The position numbers were made by a program, and so were the translations under genes. 64,000 nucleotides of DNA, taken from positions 1 to 64,000 of the forward strand of contig NZ_JAGQCH010000006.1 of the NCBI RefSeq assembly GCF_024346055.1. The letters run 5' to 3'. The DNA is from Cyanobium sp. Cruz CV13-4-11. Lineage in GTDB: Bacteria; Cyanobacteriota; Cyanobacteriia; PCC-6307; Cyanobiaceae. Under the pieces are notes generated by a model. It ran no database searches. It worked only from the letters and a program-made list of their open reading frames with translations, and was not told the origin of the DNA. Of the stretch, positions 52,635-60,863 are shown piece after piece (position 1 is the first letter of the stretch; every line of letters starts with the position of its first letter).

Positions 52635-53153
52635 TCAACCCGCCATGGTGCCCACGCCATCGGACGCGTTGCTGAAGAACCGACGCAGATTCACGCCGGC
52701 TTCGTGGGCAGCGATGGTGACCTGGAGCTTTTGTTCCGCATCGAGCCCATCCCAGAAGGCATGGAACAGATCCAGGGAGGCCTTGGCACTGCCCACCACA
52801 CCCATCACCGCCATCGGTGCCGCCAGCCAGGGGAAGACCAGCAGCACCACCGAAAGCACGGCCCCCACGGCCACGCCGGTTTTGGCGGATTCCAGGCTTG
52901 TGCCCAGCACCAGCCGGATCTGGGTGATCCGGTCGATCTCGCCCCGTTTGCGCAGGGCCTCGGTGCGCAGGGCGGTGAGCAGCGCCTGGTAGGTGGCGTA
53001 AAGCACCACCCCTCCAACGGTCGATTCCGAGAAGAACTCGCCACCACTGACGGCACCACCGTTGTGGTTCAGATCCACCGAAGCCAGACCCGCCAGGGGC
53101 GCCACCTCCCAGCCGGCGCGGGGGATGCGGAAGGGGTCGTGCTCGCGGGTCAT
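52635..53153 (-). CDS. Hypothetical protein with hydrophobic centre
   Basis: 172 aa from ATG at 53153. The N-terminal half is hydrophilic (DHNGG-type SVDLNHNGGAVSGGEFF), followed by helices and a hydrophobic stretch (VAVGAVLSVVLLVFPWLAAP then MAVMGVVGSA, about 105-135), then an acidic helical tail. No known family was recognised. It is convergent with the YcgJ-like gene and follows the DoxX gene on the same strand. Confidence 0.55.
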   Translation of the reverse strand: MTREHDPFRIPRAGWEVAPLAGLASVDLNHNGGAVSGGEFFSESTVGGVVLYATYQALLTALRTEALRKRGEIDRITQIRLVLGTSLESAKTGVAVGAVLSVVLLVFPWLAAPMAVMGVVGSAKASLDLFHAFWDGLDAEQKLQVTIAAHEAGVNLRRFFSNASDGVGTMAG

Positions 53154-53239
53154 GGGAACAAGGGAGCCGGACGTCCAGCCTGCCATGGGTGACAGGAGAC
53201 CTGCCGAGCGTGCCGGCCCTTACGGAGGCCAGGGACCCT

Positions 53240-53920
53240 TCAGCCGGCCTCGGCCGCCAGGCCGTAGGTGGGCAGGGTGGCGGTGCCGGCCGTGGCGGTG
53301 CCGTCCTGAGCGATCTCGGCGTCCCCATCGCGAAGCAGGTCGGACAGGATGCCGGCATCAAACGAATAGCGCCCCGGACCGACCAGGAGCAGGGCGAGGC
53401 TGCCGCCCAGGTACAGCACCACCAGTTCCAGCACGTAGATGTTCAGCCCGCTGGTGAGGATGTGGTGGTAGGCGGCCACCCCCATGGTGCCGGTGAGGGC
53501 CAGCGCCCCCAGGGGCGACAGCAGGCCGAGGATCAGCAGCCAGCTGCCCAGGATCTCCGAGTAGCCCGCGACGTGGGCAAGGAACAGGGGGAACGGCAGG
53601 TGCAGGGGCACCACGTAGTTGGTGGCAAACGCCTGGGGATCGGCCAGTTTGTCCTGGCCGTGGTGGATCATCATCGCCCCGATCGCCAGGCGCAGGACCA
53701 GCAGGCCGGTGTTGGCCAGGCGCCCTTCCCGCAGGAGATAGGACGACAGGGCCTGCCGTACGGCCGAGAGGATGGGGGTCCCAGGGGCAGGGTCGCCATC
53801 TTCGACGCTGATGGGCACGGCAGCAGCGCCAGCCGTTGGACGGTTGAGCGCCAGCATCCACAGGGCGATGAAGGCGGTGAAGAATCCCGCGAAGATCTCA
53901 AGCAGGAGGGTGGTGGTCAT
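53240..53920 (-). CDS. DoxX-family membrane protein
   Basis: 226 aa from ATG at 53920. After a first helix (about 5-25) and linker, four hydrophobic helices from 70 onward include LRLAIGAMMIHHGQDKLADP, HVAGYSEILGSWLLILGLLS and LGALALTGTMGVAAYHHILT, typical of DoxX/DoxD-like proteins. The C-terminal tail is soluble. DoxX proteins are linked to redox balance, but the reaction here is unknown. It follows the photolyase gene by 32 bases on the same strand. Confidence 0.8.
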   Translation of the reverse strand: MTTTLLLEIFAGFFTAFIALWMLALNRPTAGAAAVPISVEDGDPAPGTPILSAVRQALSSYLLREGRLANTGLLVLRLAIGAMMIHHGQDKLADPQAFATNYVVPLHLPFPLFLAHVAGYSEILGSWLLILGLLSPLGALALTGTMGVAAYHHILTSGLNIYVLELVVLYLGGSLALLLVGPGRYSFDAGILSDLLRDGDAEIAQDGTATAGTATLPTYGLAAEAG

Positions 53921-53952
53921 GGCGGCGGTGGAATTATTAAGATTCTGCCGAT

Positions 53953-55542
53953 TTAGGTAACGGAACGTGAAGCGCCCTCCGGGGCCAGGCCCATGCCCAG
54001 GTCCAGGCAGAGCTGTCCGTCGGCGACCCGCCGCCGCCTGGGACCAGTGCCCTTGCCGGAGGGGGGAAGGCCTGAGCGGCGCGAGCCGAGCCGTTCCTGG
54101 ATCGCGTCGGCGGCGGCGCCGAAGCCGCTCTGGCGTCGCAGGCCCCAGAGCCGTTCCCGGGCCTCCCGGGCGGCGGCGGCCACATCCACGATCGGGGCGG
54201 GGTAGTCGGCGCCGATGCGGCAGCCGCTGGCCGCCTGGGTGGACGGATCCATCCGCCACGGCTCGTGGCGCCAGATCGCCGGCACCCCGGCCAGTTCCGG
54301 CAGCCAGCGCCTCAGAAACACCCCCTCCGGGTCGTGGTCGAGGCCCTGCTTGATCGGGTTGTAGATCCGGATCGTGTTGATGCCAGTGGTGCCGCTCTGC
54401 ATCTGGCACTGGCTCCAGTGGATGCCGGGTTCGTAGTCCACGAACTGGCGCGCCAGGTGCAGGCCGCTGTCGCGCCAGTCGATCCAGAGGTGATGGCTGG
54501 CGAAGGACAGCAGCATCGCCCGCATGCGGAAGTTGATCCAGCCGTTGTGGTGCAGGGCGCGCATGCAGGCATCCACGAACGGCACCCCGGTGCGTCCCTC
54601 GCTCCAGGCCGCCAGCCGTTCGGGATCGGTGCGGCGCAGCCCCCGGGTGGCGGGATGCAGCTCCAGGATTTCGATCGAGGGCTGGCGTTCCAGCTTCTGG
54701 ATGAAGTGGCAGTGCCAGTGCAGGCGCGAGATGAAGGCGTCCAGCGCCCTAGGCCAGCCGGCGCTGGCGTGGGCCGGCAGCGTCACCAGGGCTAGCCGAC
54801 GGGCACGTGCCTCCTGCACCACCTCCCCCATCGAGAGGGTGCCCCAGGCCAGGTGGGGCGAGAGTCGCGAGCAGGCTTCAAAGGCCGTCAGTGGACTGGA
54901 GAGCCGGCGGTGGTAGCCCCGTCCCCGTTGGCGCAGGAACCCTTCCAGCAGTTCCATGCCGGCCCGGCGGCCGCCCCGCTGCCGTTGGGGGCAGGGGTCC
55001 GCCGCCAGTCCCAGGTCACTGGCGGCGGGCAGGGCCCGCACGGCGATCCCGGCCAGAGGAGTCAGGGCGATGGGAGGGGCCAGCAGGGGTTCGGCCATGC
55101 GTTGTTCCCAGGCCCGGGCCCAGCCACGGCGATCCTTCAAGCCCCGGATCACGCCGAAGCTGGCGCCTTCCTGCCAGGGGATCCCCCGATCCCTGGCCCA
55201 GGCCGCCACGCGGCGGTCCCGGTCGTAGGTCCAGAGATTGCCAGTCTCCTGGTGGCTCCAGAGACCGGCGATGCCATGGCGGCGATGGGCGGCCTCCAGC
55301 ACGGCCACCACCTCGCCAACGCGGACCACCAGCGGCTGGCCCAGGCCGGCCAGCGCCTCTGCCAACTCCTGAAGCGCCTCCCGGCAGAAGCCCCATTGCC
55401 GGGCTGAAGCGTCCGGGCGTTGCCATAGCTCCGGTTCCACGACGTAGAGGGGCAGCACCGGGCCGCGTCGCGCCGCCTCCACCAACGGGCGGTGGTCGTG
55501 GAGGCGCAGATCCCGCTTGAACCAGACCACCTGCAGCGCCAT
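53953..55542 (-). CDS. Cryptochrome/photolyase-family protein
   Basis: 529 aa. The N-terminal photolyase alpha/beta domain (WFKRDLRLHDHRPLVEAARR) is followed by an FAD-binding helical domain: SRLSPHLAWGTLSMGEVV, GRTGVPFVDACMRALHHNGW, MRAMLLSFASHHLWIDWRDS and YEPGIHWSQCQMQSGTTGIN. The asparagine-rich FAD pocket is conserved. It probably repairs UV-induced pyrimidine dimers with light, though a photoreceptor role cannot be excluded; the QMQSGTTGIN segment resembles a plant-cryptochrome-like branch. It lies upstream of doxX. Confidence 0.88.
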   Translation of the reverse strand: MALQVVWFKRDLRLHDHRPLVEAARRGPVLPLYVVEPELWQRPDASARQWGFCREALQELAEALAGLGQPLVVRVGEVVAVLEAAHRRHGIAGLWSHQETGNLWTYDRDRRVAAWARDRGIPWQEGASFGVIRGLKDRRGWARAWEQRMAEPLLAPPIALTPLAGIAVRALPAASDLGLAADPCPQRQRGGRRAGMELLEGFLRQRGRGYHRRLSSPLTAFEACSRLSPHLAWGTLSMGEVVQEARARRLALVTLPAHASAGWPRALDAFISRLHWHCHFIQKLERQPSIEILELHPATRGLRRTDPERLAAWSEGRTGVPFVDACMRALHHNGWINFRMRAMLLSFASHHLWIDWRDSGLHLARQFVDYEPGIHWSQCQMQSGTTGINTIRIYNPIKQGLDHDPEGVFLRRWLPELAGVPAIWRHEPWRMDPSTQAASGCRIGADYPAPIVDVAAAAREARERLWGLRRQSGFGAAADAIQERLGSRRSGLPPSGKGTGPRRRRVADGQLCLDLGMGLAPEGASRSVT

Positions 55543-55564
55543 TGGTGCAGGCTAGGAAGTGCGC

Positions 55565-55675
55565 TCAGCGCTTCGGCAGGTCGCTGGGCCGCAGCACCAC
55601 CACCACGACCCCCACCACCACCATCAGGGTCAGCACCGCCGCCCCGGCCAGGGGCAGCAACGTTTCCGTCTCCAT
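55565..55675 (-). CDS. Very small single-span membrane protein
   Basis: 36 aa: METETLLPLAGAAVLTLMVV, then a run of Val and a short polar tail LRPSDLPKR. One transmembrane helix, size typical of photosystem or cytochrome accessory peptides, but no family match recognised. It lies 22 bases before the photolyase gene on the same strand. Supported only by coding layout and membrane character. Confidence 0.4.
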   Translation of the reverse strand: METETLLPLAGAAVLTLMVVVGVVVVVLRPSDLPKR

Positions 55676-55729
55676 GGGCGTACCCGACGACTGAGCCTTC
55701 ATCCTGCCCCTGGGCCCAGGCCTATGGGC

Positions 55730-55759
55730 AAAAAAAAGGACGGGTCAGCGAACCCGTCC
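55730..55759 (-). terminator. Orphan intrinsic terminator on minus strand
   Basis: Read on the minus strand: stem GGACGGGT, 6-base loop, ACCCGTCC, then eight T. This is a textbook rho-independent terminator, but no minus-strand gene lies between it and 57215, so it must end an unannotated minus-strand transcript. Confidence 0.75.
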
Positions 55760-55802
55760 CCGAAGAACGTCTTAAGAATTGTAAAGGACTGACTCCCCCA
55801 GG

Positions 55803-55835
55803 CGCGTCACGGCGCCGATCCGGCGCCGTGACGCG
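55803..55835. repeat. 15-base perfect inverted repeat
   Basis: CGCGTCACGGCGCCG (55803-55817) and its exact reverse complement (55821-55835) flank a 3-base loop. A very stable hairpin on either strand. It lies between the orphan minus-strand terminator and the plus-strand gene at 55883, so it could be part of a small RNA on the minus strand. Confidence 0.7.
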
Positions 55836-55860
55836 GTCTCCGCTGCCACGCGCCAGAATC

Positions 55861-55876
55861 ATTACGTTCCGTTACA
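55861..55876 (+). promoter_or_regulatory. HLR1-like direct repeat
   Basis: ATTACG-TTCC-GTTACA resembles the RpaB-binding HLR1 element (two (G/T)TTACA half-sites 4 bases apart): second half 6 of 6, first half 4 of 6. It lies 6 bases before the ATG of the next gene, close for activation, so repression or a start further downstream is possible. Confidence 0.4.
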
Positions 55877-55882
55877 TCAGCC

Positions 55883-56143
55883 ATGACGGTCGGCGAGCTC
55901 TACCTGGAATCTCTGGCCACCGGGATCATCACCCCCACCGAACTCTCCTGGCTCACCCATGGGCAGGACCATTTCTCCCGCCTGGAGGAAGCCACTGCCC
56001 TCAGGCTCGGTCGTCTGCTCGATCAGGGCGACATCCAGCTGGGCTGCCGCCTGGCGTCCGCCGACGCTCCGGCCCCCGAGCAGCCCACCTCCGGCTTTTG
56101 CGAGGAATGGATCGAGCCCCTGGGGCGTCAACGGCATCGCTGA
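55883..56143 (+). CDS. Small conserved cyanobacterial protein
   Basis: 86 aa. MTVGELYLESLATGIITPTE, DHFSRLEEATALRLGRLLDQ and GDIQLGCRL form a pattern typical of small soluble picocyanobacterial proteins. No named domain. It lies 62 bases upstream of the hli gene on the same strand, with an HLR1-like motif at its 5' end, so light-stress regulation is plausible but unproven. Confidence 0.65.
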   Translation: MTVGELYLESLATGIITPTELSWLTHGQDHFSRLEEATALRLGRLLDQGDIQLGCRLASADAPAPEQPTSGFCEEWIEPLGRQRHR

Positions 56144-56205
56144 CGACAGTCACAACGCTTCACGATCGTTTACACTCCCTTCAAGTTTCGCAAACAACCC
56201 CTTCC

Positions 56206-56349
56206 ATGACCGACTCCACCTCCCGCTTCGGCTTCGTCGCTTTCGCTGAAACCTGGAACGGCCGTCTTGCCATGCTCGGTTTCGTGATCGGCCTCGGCAC
56301 CGAAATCCTCACCGGCCAAGGCATCCTTGCCCAGATCGGCCTGGGCTGA
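56206..56349 (+). CDS. hli: High-light-inducible protein (HLIP)
   Basis: 47 aa. The chlorophyll-binding helix FAETWNGRLAMLGFVIGLGT contains the ExxNGRxAMxGF motif of the chlorophyll a/b-binding protein family; Glu15 and Asn18 are the expected pigment ligands. HLIPs protect photosystem assembly and quench excess energy under high light. TTTACA occurs in the upstream region. A strong terminator follows. Confidence 0.95.
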   Translation: MTDSTSRFGFVAFAETWNGRLAMLGFVIGLGTEILTGQGILAQIGLG

Positions 56350-56373
56350 TTCACCGGAAGGTTCGCCTGATTC

Positions 56374-56402
56374 AGCCCGGATGGTTCTGCCATCCGGGCT
56401 TT
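56374..56402 (+). terminator. Terminator after hli
   Basis: Perfect 11-base stem AGCCCGGATGG (56374-56384) and CCATCCGGGCT (56390-56400), 5-base loop, followed by TT. It lies 24 bases after the hli stop. Confidence 0.7.
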
Positions 56403-56431
56403 GATGTCTGCAGCGTTCACCCCGATCCTCC

Positions 56432-57208
56432 ATGGCGCACGCTCTTGTCTTTGTCCTGGCCCCGGAAGGAGCCCTGCCCGGCGATGGCGCGGCCTGGGCA
56501 GAACTTCAGGCGGCCCAGCGTCTTGGCGTCGGTAGTGGCATTGCCCTGCGCATGTTCCGCACGGCGACCCCACCCGAGCTGAGCCTCGATGAGCTGGTCG
56601 CTTCAGGTCAGGCCAACGTCAGTGGGGCCGATCCGTTCGTGCCCCTCCGCACCAATCTCTGCCAGGACGACCTCACCTCCCCGGCGGAAACGGCCTCCGT
56701 CCGCCGAATGATCTGTGATGCCCTGGTGCCCCACCTGGAACCCCGTTCCCTCTGGCTCGGTGCCTACGAGCTCAACGGTGGGGAGCTTGAGGGACGCACC
56801 GGCCACCCGGCGGATCGCCTGGCCATCGCCTCGATTCGCTGTCTCGACCAGTTCTCCCTGCGGGAGGCCGACAACGAAACCTGCTGGTTCTATCCCACGG
56901 AAAACGGCCAATACCTCTGCTGGGAAAACCAGCGTTCGCTCGAGCTCTCCCCGGGCTACCCGGCCGATCCGTGCATTCAGGAGGGGAGCATCCCCTACGA
57001 GCGCAGCGACCTGCGGCTGCTCTGGTCGCTGATGGCCGACGACCAGGCCTTGACCTGCGTTGGGCTGACCTACCAAAGACGACGGATCGAATGGCCGGTG
57101 ACCGCCAGTGATCCGGAGCCCTTTGCCACCTGGACCTCCTTCCGGGTCGACAGCATGGCGGATGACAACTACCGGGAAACGTCCAGCATCACGGTGTTTC
57201 CCGGTTGA
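56432..57208 (+). CDS. Hypothetical protein
   Basis: 258 aa, soluble, no signal peptide. Segments include ALVFVLAPEGALPGDGAAWA, ETCWFYPTENGQYLCWENQR and DLRLLWSLMADDQALTCVGL. Acidic, with several Trp and Cys, and no recognisable catalytic motif. I do not know the family. It starts 29 bases after the hli terminator and is convergent with the 70-aa gene. Confidence 0.65.
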   Translation: MAHALVFVLAPEGALPGDGAAWAELQAAQRLGVGSGIALRMFRTATPPELSLDELVASGQANVSGADPFVPLRTNLCQDDLTSPAETASVRRMICDALVPHLEPRSLWLGAYELNGGELEGRTGHPADRLAIASIRCLDQFSLREADNETCWFYPTENGQYLCWENQRSLELSPGYPADPCIQEGSIPYERSDLRLLWSLMADDQALTCVGLTYQRRRIEWPVTASDPEPFATWTSFRVDSMADDNYRETSSITVFPG

Positions 57209-57214
57209 CTGCCC

Positions 57215-57427
57215 TCAGCTGGCCTGTTCGTAGAGCTGTTCGAGCCGTTCGCGGCTGAGGTCCACGTACAGAACCTCTTCCCCCGGGGCGGGGGCTTCGG
57301 GGTGGGAGGACCGCTTCGCGGGCATGGTCGAGGCGCTGCGCAGGTTCTGGGTCATCAGGGCGAAGGCACCGCCGGCGATCACCGCGAAGCTGACCATATA
57401 AACAATCGGGAACAGGGCTTCAAGCAT
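57215..57427 (-). CDS. Small membrane protein, DUF2973-like
   Basis: 70 aa from ATG at 57427. One N-terminal transmembrane helix (LFPIVYMVSFAVIAGGAFAL) and an acidic soluble tail ending VLYVDLSRERLEQLYEQAS. The helix-plus-short-tail layout matches the DUF2973 small cyanobacterial protein family. An HLR1-like element lies 24 bases upstream of the start on its strand, suggesting light-responsive expression. Confidence 0.65.
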   Translation of the reverse strand: MLEALFPIVYMVSFAVIAGGAFALMTQNLRSASTMPAKRSSHPEAPAPGEEVLYVDLSRERLEQLYEQAS

Positions 57428-57451
57428 GGATCTCTTGCTTTGGCCCAGGCT

Positions 57452-57469
57452 AATGTAAAGATCTGTTAA
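57452..57469 (-). promoter_or_regulatory. HLR1-like element before DUF2973-like gene
   Basis: On the minus strand: TTAACA-GATC-TTTACA-TT. Two half-sites match (G/T)TTACA at 5 of 6 and 6 of 6 positions with the 4-base spacing of RpaB-binding HLR1 sites. Confidence 0.45.
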
Positions 57470-57498
57470 ACGTGGACGCCACGCGGGGTCTGTGGGTC

Positions 57499-58092
57499 TT
57501 ACGGGTTGAGCCATTCCTCCTGCCAGTCGCTGGCGGCTCGCCAGCAGCGGCGCCGGTGCGGGTGACCCAGCAGCTCCAGCAGTTCCACCCGCTGCAGCTG
57601 CACCCGCAGCAGCTCGAAATGCTCCGGTCTCGGGGCGCTGTCATCGAGTTCCCGCGGGAAAGGCGCGTCCGCCTGCAGTGGCTCCCCCGGCGTCGGCCAG
57701 CCCCAGAGGGCCCGGCCCCTGGGGGTCAGGGCCAGCCAGTGGCGATCCAGGGCCTGCTGTTCCTCCTCGCCAGCGAGCGGGAGCCGGTGGCCCCGGAGGC
57801 GGAACTGGCAGCGGGCCTTCGGCAGCACCCAGCAAAGCTCCAGGGCGGCTTTCCCTTTCAGTTCACCGCTTTTGGCGCTGCGGCGGTCGGTGAGCAGATC
57901 CAGGGCCACGGCCCCTGACCAGCAACGGAACACCAGGGTCCGCACCCTCGGGGTGCCATCCGCGGCCAGGCTGGCCAGCTGCAGCCAGCGGGCCTGGGGA
58001 GAACGGCCCTGGCGCTCCAGCGCCCCGCGCAGCAGTGGGCGCCACCGGGGCAGGGGCTCGTCCTGGGTTGGGCTGGGGATGGCGTCGGCCAT
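57499..58092 (-). CDS. PPOX-type FMN flavoprotein (pyridoxamine oxidase-like)
   Basis: 197 aa. The split-barrel fold is indicated by ARWLQLASLAADGTPRVRTL, VALDLLTDRRSAKSGELKG and CQFRLRGHRLPL, with the C-terminal VQLQRVELLELLGHPHRRRC region. It resembles the cyanobacterial FMN-dependent PPOX-type family related to pyridoxamine 5'-phosphate oxidase; actual substrate unknown. The next gene upstream on the same strand is the methyltransferase, 8 bases away. Confidence 0.8.
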   Translation of the reverse strand: MADAIPSPTQDEPLPRWRPLLRGALERQGRSPQARWLQLASLAADGTPRVRTLVFRCWSGAVALDLLTDRRSAKSGELKGKAALELCWVLPKARCQFRLRGHRLPLAGEEEQQALDRHWLALTPRGRALWGWPTPGEPLQADAPFPRELDDSAPRPEHFELLRVQLQRVELLELLGHPHRRRCWRAASDWQEEWLNP

Positions 58093-58100
58093 GGGGGTGC

Positions 58101-58781
58101 CTAAGGCGCAGGTCTTTCGGCCACCACGGCAAAGAACGGATCCCCCTGCCCCCCCAGCCAGCCCTGGGGGCCCTCGGCCCGCGTCGGCTCGGCGATCAGC
58201 TGGGGGGCCGGCCAGCCCTGGGCCTGCAGCACCCGGCTGATGTAAGCGAGGTGATCCCGGTCGCTGCCGTCGGTCCAGATCTGGGGTGCCTTCTGGAAGA
58301 ACATCCGGTTGGAGAAGGCCACGATCACCTGGCCGGCGGGGCGCACCACCCGCAGCAGTTCTGCCGCCACCGGCTCGGGTCTCTGCAGGTACTGCCAGCC
58401 CGCCACCAGCAGCACCGCATCCACGCTGGCATCCGCCAGGGGAAGCCGCTGGTCCTGGTTGAGGTTCTGCAGCCAGTGCCGATCCAGGCGGGGGTTCGCC
58501 GCCAGCTCGGCCCCGTTGAGGCCGTGACCGATCACCTCTTCGTAGCGGATCTCCTCGGGCAGGTGACTCACCCAGCTGCTCATCAGATCCAGGACCACCG
58601 CACAGGGGGGGATCCGTTCGCGGTAGAGCGCCGTCAGCCGGCGGCGGAAGGCGCCGTCGAGGTGCTGCACGTAGCGGGGTTCGGCATAGAAGAGGGCGTC
58701 GTCGGAGCCGTCCAGCTTGCGTCGCTCCGCCTCGTTCAGCACCAGCACCGCCATGGCCTCGGGAATCCGTTCTGCTGCCAT
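58101..58781 (-). CDS. SAM-dependent methyltransferase-like protein
   Basis: 226 aa. The Rossmann-like segment AVVLDLMSSWVSHLPE takes the place of the usual VLDxGxG motif, and ADASVDAVLLVAGWQYLQRP and ELLRVVRPAGQVIVAFSNRM match class I methyltransferases. The degenerate motif I suggests an unusual SAM pocket. N-terminal DDALFYAEPRYVQHLD is typical of a conserved cyanobacterial/plant group. Small-molecule substrate unknown. Upstream of the flavoprotein gene. Confidence 0.75.
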   Translation of the reverse strand: MAAERIPEAMAVLVLNEAERRKLDGSDDALFYAEPRYVQHLDGAFRRRLTALYRERIPPCAVVLDLMSSWVSHLPEEIRYEEVIGHGLNGAELAANPRLDRHWLQNLNQDQRLPLADASVDAVLLVAGWQYLQRPEPVAAELLRVVRPAGQVIVAFSNRMFFQKAPQIWTDGSDRDHLAYISRVLQAQGWPAPQLIAEPTRAEGPQGWLGGQGDPFFAVVAERPAP

Positions 58782-58819
58782 GGTGGCGAATCGCGGCGCC
58801 CGAGGCGGCGCTTTCCGCT

Positions 58820-59212
58820 ATGACCCCTGCCGTTCCACCCCCCTTCCTGGTGCTGGCCGCCGACGACCCCGAGCGTCTGGCCGTCTTCTACGGCGCCCTG
58901 CTGCAGACCACGCCCCTGGCGGGCGCCAGTGCCCGCCACTGGCGCTTGCTGGGGCCTGGCGAGGGGCGGCTGGAGATCTACGCCCCGTCCCGCCGGCGCC
59001 CCCGTCCCCGCGGCGAGGGCCGGCTGTCCCTCTGTTTCTCGCGCCCGGCGGGCGATGCGCCCCCCCTGCAGGCGCTCCACGACTGGCTCGCCGTGGTGCT
59101 GGCCCAGGGGGCGGTGCCGGTGGAGCCGCCGCGGCAGGAACCCTTCGGGGCCGAGGCCTGGCTGGCCGATCCGGAGGGCAACCGGCTGCTGCTCCTGGTC
59201 AGCGCTGGCTGA
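58820..59212 (+). CDS. VOC-superfamily (glyoxalase-like) protein
   Basis: 130 aa. FLVLAADDPERLAVFYGALL at the N-terminus, GRLEIYAPS in the middle and AEAWLADPEGNRLLLLVSAG at the end give the betaalphabetabetabeta pattern of a VOC domain. The usual metal-binding Glu/His are only partly apparent. Could be a lyase, dioxygenase or binding protein. It is convergent with the PfkB gene and overlaps it by 14 bases. Confidence 0.75.
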   Translation: MTPAVPPPFLVLAADDPERLAVFYGALLQTTPLAGASARHWRLLGPGEGRLEIYAPSRRRPRPRGEGRLSLCFSRPAGDAPPLQALHDWLAVVLAQGAVPVEPPRQEPFGAEAWLADPEGNRLLLLVSAG

Positions 59213-60074
59213 GCTGCAGCTGACTGGCGTAGGGACCGCGGCCATCGAGGCAGGCGGCGCCGCAGTGGCAGCCGAGGCTGATGGCCTCCTCGAGGCTCCA
59301 GCCGGCGGCCAGGGCCGTGGTGACGCCGGCGGCGAAACTGTCGCCGGCGCCATAGGCATCCAGCACGGGGCCCTGGCGCGGCACGGCGGCATAACGGCCG
59401 CCGGGCTCCAGCACCCCGCCCCGTTCGGCTTCGGTGCCGATGTAATGCGATGGCGCCGGCTCCAGATCCCCCGGCCGGTAGGACTCGCCGGGATCGGCGG
59501 CACTGCCGATCAGGCCGTCGAGGCCCACGCCCGCCTCCCGCAGGGCCGACAGCCGCACCCGCGGGGTGGCGGCCAGCACCCGGGCCCGCCGTGCCAGCTG
59601 CAGGCCAGCCGCATCGGTGGCGGTGACGAACACGCCATCGGCCCCGGCCAGCCGCTGCCACGGCAGCCCATCGGCGCCGGTGGGCATCAGCCGCTCGCCG
59701 ATCACCGTGATCGTCCGCTCGCCGCCGGCGTCGATGAAGGTGATCCCTCGCCGGGTCGGGGCTTCCCGCCAGGCGATGTGCAGCTCCAGTCCCAGGCCCT
59801 CGAGCTCTTCGGCGGCCCGGCGGCCGAGCGCGTCGTTGCCGAGGGCGGTGAAGAAGGGAATGCGCTGTCCCGTGAGACGGGCCATCTGCACCGCCACCAC
59901 GGCACCGCCTCCGGCGGGAAGCTCACAGAAATCGTCGGCATGGAGGATCTCGCCGGCTGCCGGCAGGTGCGCCACGCCGATGAAGCTCACCATCTCCACA
60001 TGGCCCACCACCGCCAGGGCCAGGGGTGGCAGGGGCGGCAGGGCTTGCAGGGGAAGGGGGACGAGGGGCTCCAT
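59199..60074 (-). CDS. PfkB-family carbohydrate kinase
   Basis: 291 aa. The N-terminal VVGHVEMVSFIGVAHLP and GGGAVVAVQMARL match the sugar-binding lobe; the C-terminal LDAYGAGDSFAAGVTTALAA is the PfkB signature with the catalytic Asp in GAGD. Likely phosphorylates a sugar or nucleoside. Its ATG immediately follows the stop of an ABC-2 permease gene, making it the fourth gene of that operon, so the kinase may process the transported compound. Confidence 0.85.
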   Translation of the reverse strand: MEPLVPLPLQALPPLPPLALAVVGHVEMVSFIGVAHLPAAGEILHADDFCELPAGGGAVVAVQMARLTGQRIPFFTALGNDALGRRAAEELEGLGLELHIAWREAPTRRGITFIDAGGERTITVIGERLMPTGADGLPWQRLAGADGVFVTATDAAGLQLARRARVLAATPRVRLSALREAGVGLDGLIGSAADPGESYRPGDLEPAPSHYIGTEAERGGVLEPGGRYAAVPRQGPVLDAYGAGDSFAAGVTTALAAGWSLEEAISLGCHCGAACLDGRGPYASQLQLSQR

Positions 60075-60863
60075 TCAGCTGGAGGCGGAGGTGTAGAAGC
60101 GCAGGGCGAACTGCCAGAACCAACGGCTCACCACCAGGGAGCCGGCGGCCACGGCCCCCCCGGCCAGCAGCCAGGGGCCGGTGGCCCGCCCCAGGATCGC
60201 CTCGGCCGGCACGGTGGTCAGGAAGGCCACCGGCACCACAAAGGTGAAGAAGGCCCGCAGGCCCGCCGGGAAGGCGCTGACCGGAAAGCGGCCCGCCACC
60301 AGCACGCTGCGCAGCACCTCGGTGGCGTTCCAGATCTTCACGAACCAGATGCTGCTGGCCGCCAGCACGAACCAGAGGCTGTAGAGGATCAGCAGGCTGG
60401 CGACCAGCATCAGGGCCGCCGCCAGCAGGGTCAGGGGCGCCGGGCTGGCACCGGCTTTCCAGGCGGCGTAACCGATCAGGCCGGCACCCAGGGCGATGCC
60501 GGGCAGACCCCAGGGGGAGAAGGTGCGGGCCGAGAGCCAGAACTGGCTGTCGATCGGCTTGAGCAGGACGAAATCGAGGCTGCCGGTGCGCACGTGGGCC
60601 ACGATCGTGCTGAGGTTGGGTTGCAGCAACGTGCTGGTGACCCCCTCCAGCAGGGTGTAGACCCCCAGCACCACCAGGGCCCCCTCCCAGCTCCAGCCCC
60701 CCAGCGACTGGCCGCGCCGGTAGAAGAGCGACAGCACGAAGATGCTGCCGACCAGATTGCCGGCCGTGGCCACCAGCTCAATCACGAAGTTGGCCTTGTA
60801 TTCCAGTTCGGCCGTCAGCGAGGCGATCCAGAAGATGCGCAGGGTGGAGAGGTACCTGCCCAT
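60075..60863 (-). CDS. ABC-2-type permease 2
   Basis: 262 aa from ATG at 60863. Six hydrophobic segments, with FWIASLTAELEYKANFVIEL at the start and a conserved LLEGVTSTLLQPNLSTIVAH-like loop. Matches the ABC-2 permeases of the DUF990 type found in cyanobacterial heteromeric exporters (such as the viologen exporter). Its ATG shares one base with the stop of the preceding permease (TGATG), so both are made together. Confidence 0.8.
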   Translation of the reverse strand: MGRYLSTLRIFWIASLTAELEYKANFVIELVATAGNLVGSIFVLSLFYRRGQSLGGWSWEGALVVLGVYTLLEGVTSTLLQPNLSTIVAHVRTGSLDFVLLKPIDSQFWLSARTFSPWGLPGIALGAGLIGYAAWKAGASPAPLTLLAAALMLVASLLILYSLWFVLAASSIWFVKIWNATEVLRSVLVAGRFPVSAFPAGLRAFFTFVVPVAFLTTVPAEAILGRATGPWLLAGGAVAAGSLVVSRWFWQFALRFYTSASS

